A stretch of DNA of 64,000 nt from Mangifera indica (Eukaryota; Streptophyta; Magnoliopsida; Sapindales; Anacardiaceae). Of this stretch, positions 32,274 through 42,714 are shown piece after piece. Every line of letters starts with the position of its first letter. Within the stretch, counting starts at the first letter, position 1. A program made the position numbers and the translations under genes. The notes beneath the pieces were generated by a model. The model made no database searches. It had not been told where the DNA came from and saw nothing but the letters and a program-made list of their open reading frames with translations. The stretch is taken from assembly GCF_011075055.1 (NCBI RefSeq), contig NC_058145.1, positions 17,109,894-17,173,893 on the forward strand. The letters run 5' to 3'.

Positions 32274-33753
32274 TCATGGTGAAGAAAAAGCTGGAGGAAT
32301 TCCTGGGATGACTGGAGGCAGAGGAATTGGAAGGGGTGGCGCTGGTGGAGTTAGTCCTGGAACTGGTGGCAGTGGAGCTGGTGGCAGTGGTCCTGGAATT
32401 GGTGGCAGTGGTCCTGGAATTGGTGGCAATGGTCCTGGAATTGGTGGCAATGGTCCTGGAACTGGTGGCAGTGGAACTGGTGGCAGTGGTCCTGGAATTG
32501 GTGGCAATGGTCCTGGAACTGGTGGCAGTGGTCCTGGAATTGGTGGCAATGGTCCTGGAACTGGTGGCAGTGGAACTGGTGGCAGAGGAATTGGAAGAGG
32601 TGGCGCTGGTGGCAATGGTCCTGGAACTGGTGGTAGTGGAATTGGTGGCAGTGGTCCTGGAATTGGTGGCAATGGTCCTGGAACTGGTGGCAGTGGAACT
32701 GGTGGTAGTGGTCCTGGAACTGGTGGCAGAGGAATTGGAAGAGGTGGCGCTGGTGGCAATGGCCCTGGAACTGGTGGCAGTGGAACTGGTGGCAGAGGAA
32801 TTGGAAGAGGTGGCGTTGGTGGCAATGGTCCTGGAACTGGTGGCAGTGGAACTGGTGGCAGTGGTCCTGGAACTGGTGGCAATGGAGGAAGGGAAACATC
32901 AGGGTGATTTACTTCCTTCTGTTGTGATTTTGATAGTTGAGTTTGAGTTTCCTGGAAAAGCTTTCCAGCATTTTTTTGCATAGTTTTTCTCCCTGGTAAT
33001 GGTGGAAGAGATGGAAGAGCCGGAAGAGGTGGAAGTTGTGGCAATGGCGGTAGGCTTGATATTAAAGGAAGCGGAGGAAGATGGCTTGGGTCTAATGGTG
33101 GAAGAATAGGAGTATTTACAACAATTGGAGGAATTAAGGCTTTTTTGGAGTTGAATATTTTTGAATTTTCCAGGCTTGGTTTCTGGTTGCATAGATTTGG
33201 CTGTTTCAGAGGCTTGAAGGAGAAAAATCCTGCAGAGAATATGCTAGTTCCTTGGTTTCTTGACTTGAGCCTGAGTGAAGATGAAGTTGCTGAAGAGGCC
33301 ACTGCACATGAAGACTCACTACTACTGACCAATTTAACCGAGCATCTCTTGATTTTCCTGACATGTTCGCTAACAGAAAATGGCAGATGAACCTTGAATT
33401 CTCCATGCTTATCTGTCTTCACTTCTTGTTGAAAACTTGGTTTTGAGGTCTCATCTTTGCATTCTACAGCAACAGAAGCACCTGCACAAAAAAATTCCAT
33501 CAAATTTTCATCCCACAAGAACAAAACAGAAACCCTAGCAACCATAATAAAGTCAGAACAAAACTTGTAAAATTGAACCTGGAATGAAGTGACTAGACTT
33601 GGAGAAATTCTCCTGGAAACATGTGTCACAGTAGACAGTGCCAACAACAACAGCAGAACGAAGTTTCTTGTTACTACTAGCCTCAAGACTACAATTACTG
33701 AAACTGAGAAAGAATATGACGTAAAACCAAGGGATACTTTTCAGGCCTCTCAT
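32274..33753 (-). CDS. Ole e 1-domain proline-rich cell-wall protein, copy 1 (PRP1)
   Basis: Two exons, 33753-33579 and 33481-32274, with a GT-AG intron, give 460 aa. The N-terminus MRGLKSIPWFYVIFFLSFSN is a clear signal peptide. Next comes a Pollen Ole e 1/extensin-family domain (about residues 30-160) with GTVYCDTCFQ, PGASVAVECKD and an EFKVHLPF segment. From about residue 180 the protein is a proline-rich domain built from repeated PLPPVPG, PLPPIPG and PAPPLPIPLPPVPG units. Secretion to the cell wall is expected; the Pro-rich part could be hydroxylated and glycosylated as in extensins. The exact role is not known from sequence. It is a paralogue of the gene at 40246-41236 and differs mainly by a longer repeat array. 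Arabidopsis AT5G15780 (from memory) is in the matching syntenic position. Confidence 0.88.
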
Positions 33754-33812
33754 TCTCTCTCAAAACTTATCTAAACTCACTTGAATGTGAGACAGAGTGA
33801 GAAAAAGAGTGG

Positions 33813-33820
33813 TTTTATAG
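33813..33820 (-). promoter_or_regulatory. TATA box of PRP1
   Basis: CTATAAAA on the minus strand, about 60 bp upstream of the ATG, is conserved in the same place upstream of the second PRP copy. Confidence 0.6.
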
Positions 33821-33829
33821 ACATAGCCC

Positions 33830-35609
33830 AAGTCTTTTTCGTACTAATAAAGTTATATACATATAATTTTAAGTACTCAAATGATATATCATTCAATCAT
33901 ATGATAAAATATCTTTTGAATATCTAATTAAATACTTAAAACTAATACACATAATGTTACTCTTTTCATATACTATGACAAAAAATGCTCAAGGAATATA
34001 TGAAAAAACTTCCAAAACAGCTCTAAAGGAAGATATAGGTAGAAGCCGAAGATGCATGGAGACCAGTGAAGCCACAAATTTTGCATGTCCAAATTCTACC
34101 ACTCACTTATGCAAATTTTACTTAATCATATGATTACACATAATTTGAATATCTAATTGAATTCTAAAAACCGGAATACATAGTTTTATTAAAAATATAA
34201 TATTCAAGTCAAACTAACTGATACAACAAATTAGTGTTTCTGAGCCTTATTGGAACTGAACACTTGTTTTATTGCTTGCAGCAATTACAAAATACTGCAA
34301 AGCTGGATGTTTGGTCACAGAAATCAGCACATGCGATGGTGATAAAAGGATGTTAAAGCTTCCGTGGTCCCAATGGAAGTGAGGCGGTGATGTTTTGGAG
34401 GAGTTCGTGTTCACGGGATGCCACAAAGTACAGAACTGCGGTCACAGTCTAACATTTCATGGGCCGCTTTGGAAGCATCTGCCAGTATAATCCTTTCTTA
34501 AACTTGGTCTCAGCCGTCCAGGCTGTTTGAACTGGCATAACAAGGTCTGAAGCACAACCGAAGATGATTGAATTATGTTTTGGTAGATTTTTAACAGATG
34601 GATCCGTTATTTAATATATTTATTTTCTAACTTTTAATTTTAAATTAATTTTATTGTTTTTTCACACATACCAAATTTTAAGGCCCATGGCATGGCCCAA
34701 GAAATCTACGAATCTAAAATAATTGATACTTTAATCAGTCATGTCAAAATTAAAGGGGTGGTCCAGCTTGCGAGTTGGCCCAGTCCATTTGGCATGCGTA
34801 CTTTGTCTATATTTGTGAGTGGTGTTTAAATACACAGGTGTAAGTTCACTCAAAATCAACCTCACATCAGGGGAACCTCTCCCACTCAAAAATTAATTAT
34901 TAGAAAATTGATAGTTCAAACCTATATAAATCTAATCTAATTAGGAGTTATAATTAAATGTCAATTAAATATGAAAGCATCTTTTATATACAATATAAAA
35001 AAATTATACACTAAAAATTAACTAGTAAAATTAAATATATAAATAATAATATATTATTATGTAATTAAATATTTTTATTTTTAATTAAAAATTATTTAAT
35101 TATATCATAATATATTATTATTTATATATAAAATTATATAATTATTTATATGCTTAATATTACTCCTGCTAACTATTTACTGACAAGAACTCATCAGCCC
35201 ATGCCAATAGCCCATTCTTCCAATGGGGCTTTTCTACTTTTTCCAAAGGAAGTGGAGAGGACCAACCCTCAGAAATCAATAGACTCAATAATTATAGCTT
35301 TAAGAACATTGACTTTGAAAATAGATGGAGTTACCCAGCACTAAAAAGTTTTAAGTTCATGTGTTTCTTATTCTTCATATACGTGCATCACATTACCAAA
35401 AAAATCTTATTTTTAGCTCAATTTTGTTCTTAATTTTGATTAACCTCTCCACAAAGAACTTGAACAAGTTTAATTGACATCTCATTAACAAAGACTAGTA
35501 CCCGATTCATACAGAATTATAATGAAAACGGAGGAAATAAAAAGCAATTAAAAATGGACACTGCAGCCTTATTCCGGAAAAAAAACCAGAAGATCATTAT
35601 CCAGGACAA
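33830..35609. other. duplicated spacer between PRP1 and the SOT relic
   Basis: This spacer is largely the same as 41305-42704 plus 43622-43986 upstream of PRP2. It holds no intact gene. At about 34260-34500 a conserved segment follows a splice-acceptor-like TTGCTTGCAG and gives a short Cys-containing frame with early stops in both copies. A part (about 34860-35165) recurs a third time at 36240-36560. Confidence 0.6.
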
Positions 35610-35841
35610 TTAGCTCCCGAAAACTAGATCACACCCTTGGAGTTTCTGTCTTGTAATTTCATCAAGTCGGTCTTTCATCTCCGGGGTTAAACTGTTCTTC
35701 CAGTCCCCAACATTACCCAGCCTGAAATATGTATTGTAAGCCAACCCATCCCAAGGGTCAACTCCATTCTGGTTCAACTCCAAGCTCTTGAGCCTTTCCA
35801 AGCTACACCTCCACAATATTCTATCAACCTCTTCCTCATTA
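35610..35841 (-). pseudogene. 5'-truncated sulfotransferase relic
   Basis: It encodes only the last about 75 residues of the SOT gene, from NEEEVDRILWRCSLERLKSL to the natural stop LQGCDLVFGS*, with one change (LELNQ for LEVNQ). At 35841 identity to the intact copies ends abruptly (CCTCATTA then unrelated sequence). The PAPS-binding loop and catalytic His are missing, so it cannot be an enzyme. It is the broken end of a duplicated PRP-SOT unit. Confidence 0.92.
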
Positions 35842-36559
35842 TAATAAATGATTTTATTAACGAATTGTTATATTACGCATACAAAAGAATAATTTGTTTA
35901 TATAGCAAGATTTTTATCCCTCATATACTTAACCATAATATGATTTTTATTTTTAACTTTCAAAGAAAAATTTTTAAATTGTTCTTTATGGGTTAATCTC
36001 AATCTACTTGTAAGTTTGGAGACACCCCCAACCCCACAACCTCATTCGTTCACCAGCATGTGGGGTCTTTTTCAATTGAATGGGAAGTGAGGCCTCCACT
36101 CACTGATTGAATAGCAATACCTATATACTTTAACATGTCATTTTATAGATAAAGTGGTCGATAATTCAAACAGTCTCTCCCATCTGTCCATAGCCAAAAT
36201 TGGAGAAGAGAACCAAAACCAAAATAAACGGCACATTGGGAGAACCTCTCCCACTCAAAAATTAACTATTAAAAGATTGAAAGTCCAAAACTATATAAAT
36301 TTTACGCTACTAGAAGCCATACTTAAATGTCAACTAAACATGAAGACATCTCTTATACATAACATTAAAAAATCACACACTAAAAACTATTTAATAAAAC
36401 TATGTATACAAATAATAATATGTTATTATGTTATTAAATATTATTTTATTTTTAATTAAAACATATTTAATTATATCATAACATATTATTACTTATACAT
36501 AAAATTATATATATTATTTATATATATAATTTTACTCCTGCTAACTATTGACTCAAAAG
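35842..36559. other. breakpoint spacer and third copy of the AT-rich spacer
   Basis: 35842-36239 has no match elsewhere in the window. 36240-36559 is a diverged copy of 34860-35165 and 42355-42640, including GAACCTCTCCCACTCAAAAA. Confidence 0.6.
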
Positions 36560-36564
36560 AACTC

Positions 36565-37901
36565 TAGTGAGTGCTGTCATCGACACCCAAATTAAAATCT
36601 TAAATTCTTGCAATAAAAATATAGTAAAGGAAAATAGGGATTGTTCCCTCGAAGAGTTTTAATTAGTACGTCGTCACAAATTAATCAAAACAAAGAAATA
36701 AGAGGGGATTTGAATTGAAAGCGAATTATAATTAAAATAAATAAATAAAAATTTGGTGAAGTAATCTGAAAGGAATTAATCAATTTAACAAACCTTGGTC
36801 TACGGTCACATCCATCGTTGAATTACGATTGAGGATCGATACCAAAAATATTAAATTAATTATTCAAATATTCGTTGTAGTATTAATTATCTGTCATTTC
36901 TTATGATTAATTAACCAAAAATATATATTCTAATTAACCCTTATTGATTAATAATTTAGATACGATCTCGAATTTAATTAAACAATAGCATTACGAATTA
37001 GAAAGACAACGAAACAAGACAATTCAAGCGTACGGCGTTGCATTTAATCAAGTTGATTATTTTCTTAGGATTTATAGTTCTTGACGCAGCAAACGATAAA
37101 TCTCAATTGCCACTTCGATTAAATAGATTGAACAATTACGAATTCAACACCTAAATTAGCAGTAAATTATATTAATTGATAAACTAATCGTGCGTCTTAG
37201 CAATCAACCAACACAATCATGAAAAATAATTCAGAAAGATAATCAATACTTGAATAATTAAAAGATGCATTAAAGAACAAAACTTAATCTTACAATTTTT
37301 GTAGTTCTACGGTTTCAGATCCCTTCAACCAAGAGAAAATATTCAGTTACTGTAAATCATGTTTAACTCCCTATTCCTCCAAATTACAATGATGAATCCC
37401 AACAAACTAAAAATAAAAAATATATTTTTTTCGCCTTACTCAGATCTGGAAATAAAAGTTAATACTAATCTTCTCATCTAGCCAAACAAATGTAATACAT
37501 ATCTTCCCAAAAAGAAAGGAAAAGATATATATATTTTAATGTATATCTTTTTCCCAAAAATATCATTCCTTTTATATCTAAAATAATTCTCTTTTCCAGT
37601 TAATAATCATCCCTTTTTTAGGAAGCAAATCTTGACATTTTGTGGACTTTTTCAATTGATGTGGATGTCCAGATTTAATTTTTAAATTCTACTTTTATTA
37701 TTTCACGTGCTCACGCCTATTTAGCATTATAGATTTTGCAGATTAATAGGTTTATTCTAATTTTTAGTATTCTTGGTCTAACTTACTCTAAAAATATTTA
37801 AAACTTTCTAAGTGTAAAAAATAAATAATTTCATTAGATTGAATTATTATATAATATAAGAAAATTAGAACTCAAAATAATAACAATTAACGATGCTATC
37901 A
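36565..37901. mobile_element. 1.34-kb LTR-type insertion upstream (3' side) of SOT1, with AACTC target duplication
   Basis: In the sister copies the sequence reads CAAGAACTCATCA without interruption (about 35183-35195 and 42652-42664). Here AACTC (36560-36564) is followed by 1337 bp of unrelated DNA and then AACTC again (37902-37906). A TGTCATCGACACCC-like word near the left end and the AACGATGCTATCA right end suggest degenerate LTR termini (TG...CA partly mutated). There is no coding capacity. A solo LTR or a short non-autonomous retroelement is likely. The 5-bp duplication and the empty sites are seen directly; the class is inferred. Confidence 0.6.
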
Positions 37902-37906
37902 AACTC

Positions 37907-38324
37907 ATCAACCCATGCCAATGGCCCATTCTTCCAATGTGGCTCTCTACATTTTCCATTCAAGGAAGTGGAGGGGACCAACCCCCAGAAATCAATAGAC
38001 TTAATAATTATAGCTTTAAGAACATTGACTTTGAAAATAGATAAAGTTACCCAGCACTAAAAAATTTTAAGTTCATGTCTTTCTTATTCTTCATAGACAT
38101 GTATCCCATTACCAAGAAAATCTTATTCTCAGCTCAATTTTCTTCTTAATTATGACTGACTCTCCACAAAGAACTTGAACAAGTTTAATTGACATCCCAA
38201 AAACAAAGACTAGTACCCGATTCATTAAGAATTATAATGAAAACGGAGGAAATAAAAAGCAATTAAAAATGGACACTGCAGCCTTATTCCGGAAAAAAAA
38301 CCAGAAGATCATTATCCAGGACAA
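37907..38324. other. SOT1 3' flank
   Basis: Same as 35193-35609 and 43622-43986 (3' flanks of the other SOT units). It contains the likely 3' UTR and no gene. Confidence 0.6.
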
Positions 38325-39290
38325 TTAGCTCCCGAAAACTAGATCACACCCTTGGAGTTTCTGTCTTGTAATTTCATCAAGTCGGTCTTTCATCTCCGGG
38401 GTTAAACTGTTCTTCCAGTCCCCAACATTACCCAGCCTGAAATATGTATTGTAAGCCAACCCATCCCAAGGGTCAACTCCATTCTGGTTCACCTCCAAGC
38501 TCTTGAGCCTTTCCAAGCTACACCTCCACAATATTCTATCAACCTCTTCCTCATTAGCAAAAGGCTTTCCCAGGAATGAAGCTAGTTTTTTCAATTGCCC
38601 TTTCGGGTCTTTCTTCAGCTCTTCATATTTCAAAAAAAGTATCTTCTCAGGTCTCTTTTGACTCTCCTGAAAATAGCCCAAAGCATGATCCTGCAATGGC
38701 CCGAATGGATAAACCCCTTTGCAGAAACTCTCAAACGCAGAATCTATAGGGAGTTTGCCAAGTGATGGTGGCACGTTTGTGTTCATGAAGTGCCAAAACG
38801 ACACGAACGCGTCCTTAGGATCTCTAGTGATGTAGACGATTTTGCAGTCTGATTTCTGAGCGGATTCTGAGAGCATGGTGTACGGAACGTGAGTTCGGAA
38901 AAGTCTTGGAGAGACCAAATCAGAGAGATCAGGATTTGGGGTGTCTCTGAAAATTTTCATTTCCAGAGAAGGCATGAAGGCGTTTGGATGGTTTTTGAGG
39001 AGAGGATCATCGCTGTCGTCGTCTTTAAATTCTCCTGTACGATTCATGATGGATGGAATGAGGGCCTTGAGCCAAGTGGTGCCGGTCTTGGGACAAGAAG
39101 CCAGAATAACATCATCGTCAAGAGCTTTAAAGTTGGACCTGGCAGTGAGAGAAGCTTGAAGGCGGGGAGCTGAGTACCAGAACCCTTCAAACTGAACGTA
39201 CTCAATGATCCCCCACCATTTTTCCTTTGGAAGATCTTGAAATAAGGCGGCAGCAGAAGCAGGAATGTTCAATGGAGAAGATGACGCCAT
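38325..39290 (-). CDS. cytosolic sulfotransferase, copy 1 (SOT1)
   Basis: An intronless 321-aa protein, typical of plant cytosolic sulfotransferases that move sulfate from PAPS to hydroxyls of flavonoids, hormones or glucosinolate precursors. The 5'-phosphosulfate loop is CPKTGTTWLKAL (residues 66-77), the likely catalytic His is H134 in FRTHVPY, the 3'-phosphate site is YITRDPKDAFVSFWHF (153-168, R156 and S164), and the C-terminal PAPS motif is RLGNVGDWKNSLT (285-297), with Leu in place of the common Lys of RKG. The substrate cannot be told from sequence. The ATG at 39290 is chosen because it is shared with the other two copies; an upstream in-frame ATG at 39380 would add 30 residues but is interrupted by a stop in SOT2. 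It differs from SOT2 at only three residues. Confidence 0.93.
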   Translation of the reverse strand: MASSSPLNIPASAAALFQDLPKEKWWGIIEYVQFEGFWYSAPRLQASLTARSNFKALDDDVILASCPKTGTTWLKALIPSIMNRTGEFKDDDSDDPLLKNHPNAFMPSLEMKIFRDTPNPDLSDLVSPRLFRTHVPYTMLSESAQKSDCKIVYITRDPKDAFVSFWHFMNTNVPPSLGKLPIDSAFESFCKGVYPFGPLQDHALGYFQESQKRPEKILFLKYEELKKDPKGQLKKLASFLGKPFANEEEVDRILWRCSLERLKSLEVNQNGVDPWDGLAYNTYFRLGNVGDWKNSLTPEMKDRLDEITRQKLQGCDLVFGS

Positions 39291-39390
39291 TGGAGAGGAA
39301 ATTTGATAGACTGAGAAAATAAACTTAGTAAAGAAGCTAGAACTTGTTAGCAAATGGCTTGAAGCTGTTCCAAATGGCATTTATCTCGTT

Positions 39391-39400
39391 GTTTATATAG
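39391..39400 (-). promoter_or_regulatory. TATA box of SOT1
   Basis: CTATATAAAC on the minus strand, about 100 bp upstream of the ATG. The identical decamer occurs at the same relative place in SOT2 and SOT3. Confidence 0.7.
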
Positions 39401-40245
39401 AATAGCATAGAGGAAGATAATGGTGAGAAAGAATAAGAGATTCAGCAATAGATTCAATTACACTGACTGAATCAAAGCCGGCTGATTCAGTCTACAGTCT
39501 ACAGTCTACCGATAGCTACGGGCGAATTTTCAAGGCCTCCTCTCGTGTCACTTCATCTTGGAATTTTTGCAGTCATTCTAGTCTACCTCTAATTGATTTA
39601 AATTAGATTTGAAAAGTTAAACTTGATTTAAAAAATATTTTAACTTGGTTGGATCCACCTCTAATTGACTGATGCATAGGCTGCTCAGTTTGATTTACTA
39701 TTTAAATATGTATTAAACCCAACATTCAAAAGACGGTTTATGGTAATATGGTTTGATCCTGGTTCACCCAATCTGATAGTCTAAATCAAAATTAGGACAA
39801 GTCCAAACCAGACTGGCCCCTAGGTTCCAGCGAACCGACCAATCCGATCCGGAATTAAAATCCAGGATGGATAAATTACACCAGCATTATTGAATTGATT
39901 GATTAAATTATCAGAAAAAAAACATTTTCCAGTAGTCAGTGGCTGACGCTTCCATTATGGTGGCTTTTCTTATACATTGAAATTTATGAATAGCATGACC
40001 AAAGTTTGAGCAGCCTGAGAGAGAGAATAAAAATCTTAGTCAAACATTTAGCATTTGGGGTCTCTTACTGAGAATAGTCGGAAGTCAAGTCTCCTCCATC
40101 TCCGACGTTAAGACGAAATTACATTCAATAATATTTAGTCTTTGCAGTCAGTTATGACTGAACATTTATAACTTCAAATAGAAGAGACGTAAAAGGTACT
40201 ATTGCAGAAATTATACAGGGATGGATATATAGTTAGATGATTCGG
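39401..40245. other. SOT1 promoter and PRP2 3' flank
   Basis: It matches 45063-46958 upstream of SOT2, except for the fold-back element and an extra AT-rich stretch there. The CCGGCTTTGA motif (minus strand) is shared with the SOT3 promoter. A TCTACAG triplet repeat (about 39488-39510) is expanded relative to the SOT2 copy. No gene is seen. Confidence 0.55.
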
Positions 40246-41236
40246 TCATGGTGAAGAAGAAGCTGGAGGAATTCCTGGGATGACTGGAGGCAGAGGAATT
40301 GGAAACGAAGGAGACGGCACTGATGGAGTTAATCCTGGAACTGGTGGCAGGGGAAGTGGTGGCAGCGGAATTGGAAGAGATGGCGCTGGTGGAGTTAGTC
40401 CTGGAACTGGTGGCAGTGGAAGTGGTGGCAGAGGAATTGGAAGAGATGGCGCTGGTGGAGTTAGTCCTGGAACTGGTGGCAGTGGAAGTGGTGGCAGAGG
40501 AATTGGAAGTGGTGGAAGTTGTGGCAATGGTGGCAGGCTTGATATTAAAGGAAGCGGAGGAAGATGGCTTGGGTCTAATGGTGGAAGAATAGGAGTATTT
40601 ACCACAATTGGAGGAATTAAGGCTTTTTTGGTGTTGAATATTTTTGAATTTTCCAGGCTTGGTTTCTGGTTGCATAGATTTGGCTGTTTCAGAGGTTTGA
40701 AGGAGAAAAATCCTGCTGAGAATATGCTAGTTCCTTGGTTTCTTGACTTGAGCCTGAGTGAAGATGAAGTTGCTAAAGAGGCCACTGCACATGAAGGCTC
40801 ACTGCTACTGACCAATTTAACCGAGCATCTCTTGATTTTCCTGACATGTTCGCTAACAGAAAATGGCAGATGAACCTTGAATTCTCCATGCTTCTCTGTC
40901 TTCACTTCATGCCGAAAACTTAGTTTTGAGGTCTCATCTTTGCATTCTACAGCAACAGAAGCACCTGCACAAAAAAATTCCATTAAATTTTCAACCCACA
41001 AGAACAAAACATAAACCCTAGCAACAATAATAAAGTCAGAACAAAACTTGTAGAATTGAACCTGGAATGAAGTGACTAGACTTGGAGAAATTCTCCTGGA
41101 AACATGTGTCACAGTAGACAGTGCCAACAACAACAGCAGAACGGAGCTTCTTGTTACTGCTAGCCTCAAGACTACAAACACTGAAACTGAGAAAGAATAT
41201 GATGTAAAACCAAGGGATACATTTCAGGCCTCTCAT
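40246..41236 (-). CDS. Ole e 1-domain proline-rich cell-wall protein, copy 2 (PRP2)
   Basis: Two exons, 41236-41062 and 40964-40246, give 297 aa. The signal peptide (MRGLKCIPWFYIIFFLSFSV) and Ole e 1 domain are nearly identical to PRP1, and the intron position is the same. The proline-rich tail is much shorter: about three PLPIPLPPLPLPPVPGLTP-type units against the long PVPG/PIPG array in PRP1, and the linker (GRKTMQKNAGKLFQETQTQL) of PRP1 is absent. Both copies end with the similar PPVIPGIPPA(F/S)SSP. The difference is what unequal exchange within an internal repeat would give. Function is as for PRP1: predicted secreted wall protein of unknown specific role. Confidence 0.88.
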
Positions 41237-41295
41237 GCTCTCTCAAAACTTATCTAAACTCACTTGAATGTGAGAAAGAGTGAGAAAAAGAGTGG

Positions 41296-41303
41296 TTTTA
41301 TAG
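41296..41303 (-). promoter_or_regulatory. TATA box of PRP2
   Basis: CTATAAAA on the minus strand, at the position equivalent to the PRP1 TATA box, about 60 bp upstream of the ATG. Confidence 0.6.
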
Positions 41304-42704
41304 ATTTAGCCCAAGTCTTTTCCGTATCAATAAAGCTATATACATTTAATTTTAAGTACTCAAATGATATATCATCTAATCACATAATGAAATATCTTTT
41401 AAATATCTAATTAGATACTTAAAACTAATGCACATAATATTGATCTTATCATATACTATATAAATATGGTTGGGTCTCTGTTGGTTTACAACATCGTATA
41501 GAGAAGCCACAATTTTTGTGTGTCCAAATTCTATCACTCATTTATGTAAATTTCACTTACTCATATGATTACACATAATTTGAATATCTAATTGAATTCT
41601 AAAAATTAGAGTACATAGTTTTATTAAAAATATAATATTTAAGTCAAACTAACTGATACAACAAATTAGTGTTTCTGAGCCTTATTGGAACTGAACACTT
41701 GTCTTATTGCTTGCAGCAACTACAAAATACTGCAAAGCTGGATGTTTGGTCACAGAAATCAGCACATGTAATGGTGATAAAAGGATGTTAAAGTTTCTGT
41801 GGTGCCAATGGAAGTGAGGCGGTGATGTTTTGGAAGAATTCGTGCTCACGGGATGCCACAAAATCCAAGACTGCGGTCAGTGTCTAACATTTCACGGGCC
41901 AGTTTAGAAGCATCTGTCAGTAAAATCCTTTTCTTAAACGTGGTCTCAGCCGTCCAGGCTGTCTACAATACGGCCTGTCATGCCGGGCCATGGCCCACCA
42001 AATAGCGGACCTTGCAGGCTGTTTGAACTGGCATAACAAGGTCTGAAGCACAATCCAAAATGTTTGAATTATTTTTCGTGGATTTTTAATAGATGGACCC
42101 GTTATTTAATATATTTATTTTCTAACATTTAATTTTAAATTAATTTTATTGTTTTTTCACATACCAAATTTTAAGGCCCGTGGCATGGCCCAAGAAATCT
42201 ACGAATCTAAAATAATTCATACTTTAATAAGTCATGTCAAAATTAAAGGGGTAGTCCAGCTTGCGAGTTGCCCCAGTCCACTTGGCATGCGCACTTTGTC
42301 TATATTTGTGAGTGGTGTTTAAATACACAGGTGTAAGTTCACTCAAAATCAACCTCACATCAGGGGAACCTCTCCCACTCAAAAATTAATTATTAGAAAA
42401 TTGATAGTTTAAAGCTATATAAATCTTATTTAATCAAAAGTTATAATTAAATGTCAATTAAATATGAAAACATCTTTTATATATAATATAAAAAAATTAT
42501 ACACTAAAAATAAACTAATAAAATTAAGTATATAAATAATAATATATCATTATGTGATTAAATATTTTTATTTTAATTTAAAATTATTTAATTATATCAT
42601 AATATATTATTATTTATATATAAAATTATATATCTGCTAACTATTTACAGACAAGAACTCATCAACCCATGCCAATAGCCCATTCTTCCAATGGGGCTTT
42701 TCTA
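41304..42704. other. duplicated spacer upstream of PRP2
   Basis: Copy of 33830-35230. Relative to that copy it has about 56 extra bases at about 41960-42020, bounded by direct repeats of CAGGCTGT. No intact gene. Confidence 0.6.
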
Positions 42705-42714
42705 CTTTTTCCAG

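Noticed and set aside
32308..32983. Long plus-strand frames of 199 and 218 codons rich in Gly or Val-Leu opposite PRP1
   Set aside because: They are antisense or shifted readings of the proline-rich repeat array; the repeat period keeps all frames open. No start context or domain supports them.
38889..39173. Plus-strand frames opposite the SOT genes, present in all three copies
   Set aside because: They recur only because the SOT coding sequence recurs, and they have no protein-family features.
40280..40873. Gly-rich plus-strand frame opposite PRP2
   Set aside because: Same cause as above: antisense of the Pro-rich array continuing into the Ole e 1 exon.
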